From Halocaridina rubra (taxonomy: Eukaryota > Arthropoda > Malacostraca > Decapoda > Atyidae), in assembly GCA_037179515.1 (NCBI GenBank), contig JAXCGZ010001909.1, positions 167,501 to 231,500 of the forward strand: a stretch of 64,000 nt of DNA, in the 5' to 3' direction. Under the pieces are notes generated by a model that was given only the letters and a program-made list of their open reading frames with translations, searched no databases and was not told the origin of the DNA. The stretch's first letter is position 1, and each line of letters opens with the position of its first letter. A program made the position numbers and the translations under genes. Shown here in pieces: positions 32,204-42,359 of the stretch.

Positions 32204-33126
32204 TTAATATATTATTAATTTATTATTTTAATTTTTTACCTACCTGGCTGGCGCTGTAAATTCAAATCGCAAGGGCTGAACAATTTGTGAGTGCAGCAGA
32301 TGAGTACACATCTAGCAGCACAGATGTATCTGTATATATCAAGTTAAGTGGTTTTATTCATTCAGTTATGTACTTGGTTATATTGAAGAATTACATTGAA
32401 TTTATAAAAAATTACCAAGTACATAACCGTAAATACAATCTTATGCAAAATAGTTTGTTGAGAGGCTTTATTTATATATTTGTTTATCCATTTGGTTATA
32501 TTGAAGGATTATATTGAATTTAAAAATAAAATACCAAACACATAGCCGTAAATACGATTTTATGCAAAATAGTTTGAGCGTCGCGAAACTATACAGCGAC
32601 ACGAGGCATTAGAAGAATATGTTTATCTGCTCTCTCGCTCGTTTTACTCATGTTGGCTCATTACTATGTCTCACAAGCGTGGTTATAGTTTTCATGGCAG
32701 TACTATGAAAAAAGGAAAGCTATTACCATGGAAATTAAAGGTGAATGGGTAAAAGCTTAGAAAAGAAAGAAACTACTATAAACATTGGCTGCGCACTCGA
32801 ATTAGTCTGTACAACCTTGACCACTAGCATCAAGGATAAAGACTGCATCCATGAACATGTGAAAGTATCTACTCCTATGATGTCTACAGTGATTACAGAG
32901 CAGCGTAGTCACCTTATGATCTAAAATATTGTTCGATGCCATGAAAAGAGAAAAGGGGGAAAGGAGTGAAAGTGAAAAGTTTGCGGCCAGTAGGGGTTGG
33001 TTTAATTGTTTTAAGTCATGCTTATTTGCATAACCAAAGGGTGCAAGGAAAAGCTGCTAATAGTGATGAGGAAACAGCAAAAAAGATTCTCAGTGAGTTA
33101 GCAGAAATAATTAGAGAGGAGGGTTA
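32204..33126 (+). mobile_element. Tigger E2, 5' part only
   Basis: E-family 5' UTR (compare 42430-42660) followed by a start ATG near 32671 and a heavily shifted N-terminal coding region ending with EETAKKILSELAEIIREEG near 33080-33126. It has no catalytic domain. At 33127 it breaks into the 3' UTR of E3 in the opposite orientation. Confidence 0.7.
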
Positions 33127-33359
33127 ATGTCCCTGGCAACGCCCCTTCCGATCCGGACAGCTGACTTAAGTCAGATATCGACGTAAGTCGGAACACTTAA
33201 ATTTGAACCTGGGACCCCCAACTTATGTTAAAAATAATTCATTTAAAACACTAGAAAATAATATGTGTTCTTAATCTCTAATATAAAATCCTAAAACTAA
33301 ACCGAATAGTACTGCCCACCTTTAAAATGTATCAATAGTAAAATTACAATACAGTACAG

Positions 33360-35347
33360 TGCATTATAACTTACCTTTGCTGATGTGGTTGGCTTGCACA
33401 CTGGAAGGAGCATTACAAGGGAGGGAGAGACTGGCTTATTGGGAGGTGGAAGTTGGAGAAGGCAAAGAACTTAATGAAGATACTGAGGCAGAGGCAACTG
33501 AGGCAGAGGGCACAGGATCTTTTTGTGGGGGTCTATCCTCATGAAGGATTGGTCAAGGCGAGACTGGAAGAATGCCCTCTTCTTTTCCTCATACATATCC
33601 TTATAACACCTCAGGGTATCACTGATCCCTCTCTCGACCTTATTGTACCTGGCAACGTTGGGGTCCTGAGCCTCAAAATTTGCCAACAATTCCTCTGCCA
33701 AAGCACACGATTTTTCTAATTCCTTGGTTGTGAATCTCTTTGGCTCTCGGCTTGGTAGTTCTTCTTCCTCTTTAAGCATTTACTTTTCCAGCTGAATGAG
33801 GTCCTCAGTGGATAATTCCTTGTCTCGAGATTCCAGGGGCTCTTTTACATCATCAACCTCCACCTCCAACTCGAGCTCCTTAATCATGACAAATACGTTC
33901 TTGGTTACAGCCTCAACTGTCTCCTCAAAACCTCGGAAGTCATTCACAAAATAGGCACATGTTTCTTTACATACCCCATTCAAGTTCGTTTGCATTACTT
34001 CCTCCCAAGCATCACCAATATTCTTCACAGAATGAAGAATATTGTACGAATTCCAAGAGTTCTTGAGAGTCAGGCTCTTGTCCTTCTCAGTTACCCTGAG
34101 AGCTATAGTGATTGTTCTTCAGAGGCAATGGCCCCCTGATCCATTGGCTGTACCAGGTAAGTGGTATTAGGTGGAAGGTAAACCACCTTTACATTTGGAT
34201 AAAAGTTATCCAAATGAGCAGGTTGACCAGGGGCATTGCCCAGGATTAGCAACACTTTACATGTACAGTACCTCTCTGCTTCTGAGATAAAATGGTTACT
34301 GAAGCAGTCCTCAAATATTTGAAGGGTTATCTAAGCCTTTTTTCTCTAGCAGCACTAGCCCCCAATAGCAAAGTCAGTCTCTCCTTTCTGAGTTTATGGT
34401 CTGGTGCTGTTTCCTCCTCCTTGGCAATGTATGTACGATTAGGCATATGCTTCCAGAATAAGCCAGTCTCACCCATGTTTAGTATCTGTTCAGCACGGTA
34501 ACTGTCCTCCCTTATTATCTCAGCCAAAGCAATAGGAAACATTTTTCCTAATTCTCATCACATCTAGCAGCTTTACCTTGCACTCTTATATTATGCAATT
34601 TAGCACAAGCCTTAAAATGATTAAACCAACCTCTACTAGCAACAAACTCTTCACCAGCACTTCCTTCACTCATTTCTCTTTTCAAGGCTTTGAACAACAG
34701 TTTGGCCATTTCCTGTATAAGCATTAGGCTTATTGGGATACGCCTTCAATTTTGATCTTCAAGCCAAAGCACTAGCAATCTCTCCATCTCAATTATAAGG
34801 CAAATACAGTCTTTAAATTCCTTCATGGTTATGATAGAGTGGATAGGGATCGATATTTTGATATGGCTGGCTCTAGAACTAGAGGTCATAGTTTGAAGCT
34901 TCGTAAGAAAAGTTCTTTGCAGGATGTAAGGAAATACTTTTTCAGTGTAAGAGTAGTTGATAATTGGAATTGGCTAAGCGAGGAGGTAGTTAATGCTATC
35001 TCAATCCATAGTTTTAAGGACAGGTATGATAAGTATCACTAAGTATAAAATGGAACCGATGAGGAGACGGGAAGATACGAGCTTTGGGCTCTTTCCCGTA
35101 AACACAATTAGGTAATCACAGTAGACATCATATGAGTCAGACCTTTCACATGGTCACGAATGCAATCTTTGTCTTTGATGATTGTGGCCACGGTCGTATG
35201 TGCTAATCCGAGATTGTGGCAAATGTTCGTTGAAGTTCCTTCCTTTTCAGCAAGGTTTACCACTACAATTTTAGTTTCCATGGAGATGGCTTTCCTTTTC
35301 TTTGTATCACTGTCATCAAAACAATCACTAACACGCTTGGGAGGCAT
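33360..35347 (-). pseudogene. Tigger E3 transposase, interrupted and frameshifted
   Basis: Starts MPPKRVSDCFDDSDTKKRKAI with a clear helix-turn-helix segment (NICHNLGLAHTTVATIIKDK). It is cut by the CR1 fragment, then continues with ILNMGETGLFWKHM (first catalytic Asp of the VDETGLFW box changed to Gly) near 34475, and LILGNAPGQPAHLDNF near 34220, where the second catalytic residue also reads Gly. The C-terminal part is MKNIGDAWEEVMQTNLNGVC, FVNDFRGFEETVEAVTKNV and EAQDPNVARYNKVERGI. Two catalytic positions are lost in addition to the frameshifts. Confidence 0.78.
34807..35116 (+). mobile_element. CR1 copy A3, 310-bp 3' fragment in E3
   Basis: Contains only the last ~65 codons of the CR1 ORF (DRYFDMAGSRTRGHSLKL to SFKDRYDKYH) and the 3' UTR with ACACAATTAGGTAATCAC. 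The reading frame of this stub is intact, so it is a young 5'-truncated insertion in an older Tigger. Confidence 0.9.
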
Positions 35348-35785
35348 AATACTGTAAGTAACGAGCGAACACAACAAGAGAGCAGACAAAAACACTAGGC
35401 ACAATGTGGCGTGCGGGAATAACTGTGCGGTGGTTCTTCTTCCTCTTCTAATGCCACATGACGCCGGGTTCTTATACGATGCTCAACAAACTATTTCCAA
35501 TAAAATCGTACTTAGGGCTGTGTTTTTTTTTTTTTATTTCAATATAATCCTTCAATATAACCAAATATATAAATAAATATATAAAGCAATGAACATGATA
35601 AATACGAATACTTTTTTAAATTGAATATAATCCTTCAATATAACTAAATATAAAACAAATAAATAAATAAAACCATTAACTTGATAAATAAGAATGCAGC
35701 AGTGCTGCTAGCGATGTATTCATTATTTATTGGCCTCTGCCATAATGGCAAAATCATGTAATATGGAACAACGTTATACGAGGTC

Positions 35786-36500
<715 letters not shown>

Positions 36501-36545
36501 AATTGCTAATAATAATAGTAACAGTGAACAAAATACACTAACTTT

Positions 36546-36546
<1 letters not shown>

Positions 36547-36598
<52 letters not shown>

Positions 36599-36637
36599 TA
36601 ATAAAAATAATAATAATAATAATAATAATAATAATTA
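36547..36637. repeat. (TAA)n array
   Basis: TAA repeats with AAAATAA interruptions near 36595-36610. Confidence 0.9.
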
Positions 36638-36672
36638 TAACAGAAATAATACTAACAAATAAAGCTAATATA

Positions 36673-36985
36673 CAGTGTTCCCTCGCTATATCGCGGTTCA
36701 CCTATCGTGAATTCAGTGCATTGCAGATTTTTTTGGCCAAAAAAAATTAAATAAATAAATAAATGATTGTGACACCAGGATGGGCCTAAAAATAATAATA
36801 TAAAACAGCCTTTATTTGGTCTGGGCAGGAAGAATACATAAAGAGAAACAAAGATGGAGAGTGTAATGACCTGTCAGTTGTGAAGGGATTATAAAAGATG
36901 TATAATGAATATCCAATTGTCTGCTGGGTTTTAATATACCTCTGCATTACTTTCATGATGTCTATTCCAAAAATTCTTCTTAGAT

Positions 36986-37018
<33 letters not shown>

Positions 37019-37054
37019 GGCAACAATAATTTTAATTTGATGATAAGTGTGATA

Positions 37055-37105
<51 letters not shown>

Positions 37106-37197
37106 ATTATTATTATTACTACTACGAATTTGTCATTAAACCATTACTTTTAAAATAAATAATGTAGTTTTGGTTGAATGAAGAAGAGTTAATTAAA
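36673..37197. mobile_element. foldback element G2, left arm and part of loop
   Basis: Terminus CAGTGTTCCCTCGCTATATC after a TA. The arm matches G0/G1 (AACAAAGATGGAGAGTGTAA near 36850) and includes two (ATT)n tracts. The loop text at 37125-37195 is the reverse complement of the G0/G1 loop (their CAACCAAAACTACATTATTTA), so the loop is inverted relative to its siblings. The right arm is missing; H1 is inserted just before the expected (CT)n. Confidence 0.72.
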
Positions 37198-37199
37198 TA

Positions 37200-38579
37200 C
37201 AGTGTTACCCCGGTTATTCGCGCTTCTTGGTTCGCGTTCTCACTCTATCGCGTTTTTTTTTTGTGATAAATTATTATTTTATTTTATGGGTATACGCAAA
37301 AATATTAAAATATTGAAGAAAAAAAAATTTCAGTATTTTCATTTTTTTATTGAAACTTACGTTGCGTGCTGTTATTTATAATGTAAAGGGTGTTTTTTTA
37401 ACAGTGCAGGGAGGGTTTATACAGTTCATAAACGAAAAAATAATTGTATATGAGTATGTGAGTCACATGTGTTTTTTTAACAGTGCAGGGAGGGTTTATA
37501 AAGTACGTAAACGAAAAAATAATTGTAAATGAGTATGTATGTCACGTCATTATCACCTCATTCACCGTAATTTTATCCATCACTTTCATAAAAATTTACA
37601 TTGCTTGCTGTTATTTATAATGTAAAGGGTGTTTTTTTAACAGTGCAGGGAGGGTTTATAAAGTACGTAAACGAAAAAATAATTGTAAATGAGTATGTAT
37701 GTCACGTCATTATCACCTCATTCACCGTAATTTTATCTATCACTTTCTTAAAAATTTACGTTGCTTGCTGTTATTTATAATGTAAAGGGTGTTTTTTTAA
37801 CAGCGCAAGGAGGGTTTATAAAGTACGTAAACGAAAAAATAATTGTAAATGAGTATGTATGTCACGTCATTATCACCTCATTCACCGTAATTTTATCTAT
37901 CACTTTCATAAAAATTTACGTTGCTTGCTGTTATTTATAATGTAAAGGGTGTTTTTTTAACAGTACAGGGAGGGTTTATACAGTACGTAAACGAAAAAAT
38001 AATTGTAAATGAGTATGTATGTCACGTCATTATCACCTCATTCACCGTAATTTTATCTATCACTTTCATAAAAATTTACGTTGCTTGCTGTTATTTATAA
38101 TGTAAAGGGTGTTTTTTTTAACAGTGCCGGGAGGGTTTATACAGTACGTAAACGAAAAAATAATTGTAAATGAGTATGTATGTCACGTCATCATCACATT
38201 CACGGTAAGTTTTCCAATCACTTTCATAAAAATTTACGTTGCTTGCTGTAATCTATAATGTTAAGGGTGTTTTTTTTAACAGTGGAGGGAGGGTTTATAC
38301 AGTACGTAAACGAAAAATAATTGTAAATGAGTATGTATGTCACGTCATTATCACCTCATTCACTGTAATTTTATCTATCACTTTCATAAAAATTTACGTT
38401 GCTTGCTGTTATTTATAATGTAAAGGGTGTTTTTTTAACAGTGCAGGGAGGGTTTATACAGTGTAAACGTAAAAATATATTAAAATATCTATGTACACAT
38501 AGGCGGATCCTACTTCGCGGATTTCCTGGTTCGCGCCGGGTCCCGGAACCGAACTACCGCGATAAGTGAGGCAACACTG
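37200..38579. mobile_element. DNA transposon H1 carrying a satellite array
   Basis: Termini CAGTGTTACCCCGGTTATTC (37200) and (reversed) CAGTGTTGCCTCACTTATCG (38579), flanked by TA. The termini match those of G0 although the interior is different: about 1.1 kb of ~160-bp tandem repeats. No transposase. It appears inserted in the loop of G2 next to its (CT)n. Confidence 0.82.
37345..38465. repeat. ~160-bp satellite, about seven units
   Basis: The anchor ACAGTGCAGGGAGGGTTTAT recurs at 37401, 37480, 37640, 37800, 37960, 38121, 38279 and 38438. Spacings are 79, then 160, 160, 160, 161, 158 and 159. Units carry TTGCTTGCTGTTATTTATAA and GTATGTATGTCACGTCATTA. The first interval is a half-length unit. 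Confidence 0.93.
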
Positions 38580-38581
38580 TA

Positions 38582-38584
38582 TGC

Positions 38585-38621
<37 letters not shown>

Positions 38622-38990
38622 AACGTCTTTCTCCATTTATTGTCGTCATCTTTCATTTCCTCTTTCTCATATCAATTATAGATATTTTACATTAAATATA
38701 TCGTTCATTCGACACTACGCATAAGAATACTTATACATAAATGAGTACGTATTCATGTGTGTAAATTTAATATAATTGAATAAGTATACATACAATATCT
38801 GTAAATCTACATACATGCACTTAAACTACAATAAAAAAAACTATCATGCAAAACAACACTTAATTAATGCACGTTGAAATAAACTGTCTTAAAATATATT
38901 CATGACAAGAGAGATCTACTTATATACAACATTCGATTCAATTAAAAAAATCTATTGACAGAATAGGAAATTACATCAAATGGAGCTTGT
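38582..38990. other. (CT)n then AT-rich spacer
   Basis: (CT)n at 38588-38618 is followed by GTCAACGTCTTTCTCCATTT, a segment that recurs after another (CT)n at about 40477. The remainder (to 38990) shows nothing recognisable. Confidence 0.6.
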
Positions 38991-39054
38991 TAGCAAGTTG
39001 GGGGTAGACGATTGGCGTCACGCAGTGTATGTGTGTATGTTCGTGTGTTTGTGT

Positions 39055-40398
39055 AATTACCTAATTGTGTTTACGGGAAAGAGCCCTAAGCTCATATTTT
39101 CCCATCTCCTGATCGGTTCCATTTTGTACTTAGTGATACTTATCATACCTGTCCTTAAAACTATGGATTGAGAGAGCATTAACTACCTCCTTGCTTAGTG
39201 AATTCCAATTATCAACTATTACACTGAAAAAGTATTTCCTTACATCCTGCAAAGAAGTTTTCTTATGAAGCTTCAAACTAAGACCTCTAGTTCTAGAGCC
39301 TGCCATATCAAAATATCGATCCCTATCCACTCTATCATAACCATGAAGGAATTTAAAGACTGTCACCATATCCCCCCTCACTCTTCTAGCTTCGAGTGAT
39401 GGTAAGTCTAATTCCCTCAGCCTCTCATCATAACTGAGATTGCGTATTTCTGGCACCAGTTTCGTGGCATGTCTTTGAACTTTTTCAAGCTTAGCTATGT
39501 GCTTTTTCAAGTGCGGATTCCAAAAGGGGGCTGCATATTCGAGTTTTGGCCTCACATAGGTTACATAAATATTTCTGAACATTTCCTTGTCCATGTGCCT
39601 GAAGGCTACCTTACATTTGATAAGAATGCATATGCTGCCCTTACTATGCCATTTATATGTATTTCTGGAGACAAATCTGCCAGTACGTTTACTCCTAGAT
39701 CTCTCTCATTTTCTGTCTCTTGAAGTTGTACTCCAGCCACCGAGTAGTCAAGCTTGGGCCTTCTTGCACTTGTATCCATTCTCATTACCTTACATTTTGA
39801 AGTATTGCATTTCATTAGCCACTTTTCTGACCACTCATGCAGACTATTTAGATCTTCTTGAAGTTCTCTACCATTGTTCTCGTATCCTATTTTCTTCACT
39901 ATCTTTGCATCATCTGCAAACATATTCATGAATGAATTTACAGACTCTGGTAGGTCATTTACATATACAAGGAACAAAAGTGGCCCTAAAACTGAACCCT
40001 GTGGAACTCCACTACTAAGTCTTCTCCATTCAGACATTGAGTGTCTTACTCTAACCCTCTGTTCCCTTCCCTCTGAGTAAGTTTTTGTCCATTCCAAGAC
40101 ATTTCCACCTATTCTAGCCATTGCTTGCAGCTTCTTAATAAATCTCCCATGTGGAACAGTGTCAAACGTTTTCTGGAAGTCTAGGAATATGCAAACTGCC
40201 CAGCCCTCTCTTTCCTGTAAGATTCGGCCTACCTCATCATAAAATTCTAATAAGTTTGTTGCTGTTCATCCACCTCCTTCTCTGAAGCCATGTTGCCTCA
40301 CTGACAAAAAGTTGAAGGATTCCAAGTGAAGAGAGATATGTTTCCTTAGTAGTTTCTCCATAACTTTGCAAACTATGCTGGTCAAGGAAACTGGTCTA
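39055..40398 (-). mobile_element. CR1 copy A4 in a (GT)n array
   Basis: Minus-strand 5'-truncated CR1. The 3' end has the AATTACCTAATTGTG signature at 39055. Both flanks are GT-rich: 39036-39054 and 40403-40421 match at 17 of 19 positions, a likely target duplication. Confidence 0.88.
39130..40397 (-). pseudogene. CR1 RT (A4), frameshifted
   Basis: Blocks 39606-40121 (SGVPQGSVLGPLLFLVYVND, NMFADDAKIV) and 39130-39594 (MFRNIYVTYVRPKLEYAAPF to SFKDRYDKYH) are in different frames because one base is missing near 39608 relative to A12. The N-terminal RT part (40122-40397) is also out of frame. Dead copy. Confidence 0.86.
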
Positions 40399-40646
40399 TG
40401 TATATGTGCGTGTGTGTGTGTGTGTCCCGCTTAACCAATTTCCGTTTCGTTCTGCAGTACTCTCTCTCTCTCTCTCTGTCAATGTCTTTCCCCATTTATT
40501 GTCGTCATATTTCATTTCCTCTTTCTCATTGGATTTTTTCTTCTTCCCCTGTTTCTTTCTTCTCTACTCTGATGGCAAATCCTTTTAAAATTCCAACAGG
40601 TAATGAAGAAAGAGAGTGAATTTAAAATGGAGGGAAGTTTATTATT

Positions 40647-40721
<75 letters not shown>

Positions 40722-40984
40722 TTTGGGGTTTATCTAAATTTCAAGATTATAGTACTATTATTATTCCTTGGTTCTAAACATTATTCTATCTATCTGCACG
40801 AAATCTTAACGTAAATAGTGTCAGCTCAGAGAAACACGTGTACAAATCGTTCAAAGAAAACGTATATCGTACTGTACATGGGAAACTTAAATGAAATATA
40901 TATATTCTCTACATGCTATTTCCCTGACGATATTATATCGAAAGTTTGTTTGCTGTTTGTTCTTAATGCTTTTTTCAATCTTTA
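40399..40984. other. (GT)n, (CT)n and spacer
   Basis: Holds (GT)n to 40421, a short (CT)n at 40461-40477 followed by the same text as after the 38590 array, and a long (CT)n at 40651-40718. Nothing coding recognised. Confidence 0.7.
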
Positions 40985-41185
40985 TAATATCACGTTCATA
41001 TAAATTTACGCTTGCACGCTGTTATTGATAAAGGGTGGTTTGTTAACAGTGCAGGGAGGGTTTATACAGTAAAGGTAAAAATAAATGTAAAATACCTATG
41101 TATACATTGTGCTCCTACTTTGTGGATTTTCACCTATCGCGGCCGGTCCCGGAACAGAGCCCCCACGATAAACGAGGGAGCACTG
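40985..41185. mobile_element. H-family fragment with one satellite unit (H2)
   Basis: One diverged unit (CAGTGCAGGGAGGGTTTATA near 41049) followed by a terminus that reads CAGTGCTCCCTCGTTTATCG reversed and TA at 41186. The left end was not found. It shows that the satellite unit travels with this terminus at a second site. Confidence 0.65.
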
Positions 41186-41289
41186 TAATAGTATTTATGA
41201 AATTATAATAATAATGATATAATAATAGTAATAATAAAAGGAAAGGAATGATAATAGAATATAAAAGAAAATATAAATCAATTGTAGAT

Positions 41290-42330
41290 AAATAAAGTAT
41301 TATGTTATTTCCAAATTGACTTTTTTTCTAGCTTGAATAAGCACACTTGATAATATGGGATCAATTACAAACAAACCATGACTTAAGTTACTATTTCGGT
41401 GCTCGATTAGGTTAATTATTGCAGATTCAGAGATGTTTCTAGTAATAATATCCTTACTTCTTACTAAGAAAGAAGCATTGTACAAGTCAATATGATGATT
41501 GCAATCAGCATAAAACTTGAGCAAAGCAGTGGAAGACTGGCAATTCCAAGTTATATTTGTGTTGATCGAGATGAAATTCTAGTGATTTGTTAGTCTGGCC
41601 AACATAATACTTATCACAATCTTTACATGGAATTTTATATATAATATTAGAAGTAGAAACTAGTCTATTTTAAATCAATACATTGCAAAAAGTATTTCAT
41701 ATTTGAAAACTAAACGGACATTTAATGTTCACAAAATCTTGACTAAGCTTTGACATCCCTTGAAATAGGGAATAACTAAGGTATCAAAATTCGAAACAAT
41801 ATTACTGTCAGGGAGGGATGGTCTATGAAATATGCGTTTTCCAGCACTAAAGCATATATTTAAGAACCAATTGGGATAACAAAGATTTTTTCCTATATCA
41901 TTGATTTTTTCAATCTCAGCATCAAGGAATTCCGGGATTACAATAGGGAAAACTCTGAGAAACAATGAAGAAAAGATAGATTTCTATATTCTAAGATCAT
42001 AGCCAGATTAAAAATCCATGTAAGATAGATTATTTGTGGGCTTTCTAAAACTATCAAACCTCGTTGAAAAGGTTGTTTATGTCAAAATGTCTAATAATGG
42101 CAAGCTATTATTATTTTCTTTTTCTAACGTGAGTTCAATAGAGGGAACAAAATTATTCAACTTAGTCAAGAACTCATGAACATTAATATCAGTACAGGAA
42201 AAACATAGTAAAGCATGATGAAAGTAATGAAAATTAGTATTTCTAGGTACAATAGTGTGAAGGTACTCTTTCAAAAAATTACAAAGAAGAGGAGATAAGG
42301 GGTTTCCCGTAGCCATATTAAAAGTTTATA
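41290..42330 (-). mobile_element. Penelope-like retroelement remnant
   Basis: Minus-strand remnant with the end of an RT domain followed by a GIY-YIG endonuclease, the domain pair that defines Penelope-like elements. Boundaries are approximate; the 5' RT part is missing and Tigger E4 follows on the right. Confidence 0.72.
41300..42316 (-). pseudogene. Penelope-like RT and GIY-YIG endonuclease, decayed
   Basis: From high to low coordinate: MATGNPLSPLLCNFLKEYL (RT motif), then FHYFHHALLCF at the place of the catalytic YVDD box, FLTKLNNFVPSIELTLEKEN and SLPLLDILT; next MFLRVFPIVIPEFLDAEIEK, IGKNLCYPNWFL and SLPDSNIVSNFDTLVIPYF; then IPCKDCDKYYVGQTNKSLEF, the GIY-YIG core; and ISESAIINLIEHRNSNLSHG, which carries the conserved Glu region. 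Both RT aspartates read His (CATCAT for GATGAT) and several frameshifts occur, so it is inactive. Confidence 0.72.
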
Positions 42331-42359
42331 GGTAATACTTATCGCCAAAAACAAACTTG

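Larger units (their letters stand above)
33127..35785 (-). mobile_element. Tigger E3 (minus), interrupted by CR1 A3
   Basis: Minus-strand E element: 5' end near 35785 (GGACCTCGTATAACGTTG when reversed), transposase start at 35347, 3' UTR at 33150-33360. A CR1 3' fragment lies inside it at 34807-35116 and seems to have replaced about 20 bp. Confidence 0.75.

Noticed and set aside
37350..38465. CRISPR array
   Set aside because: Units are ~160 bp tandem repeats without unique spacers, in a eukaryotic setting and bounded by transposon ends; it is a satellite.
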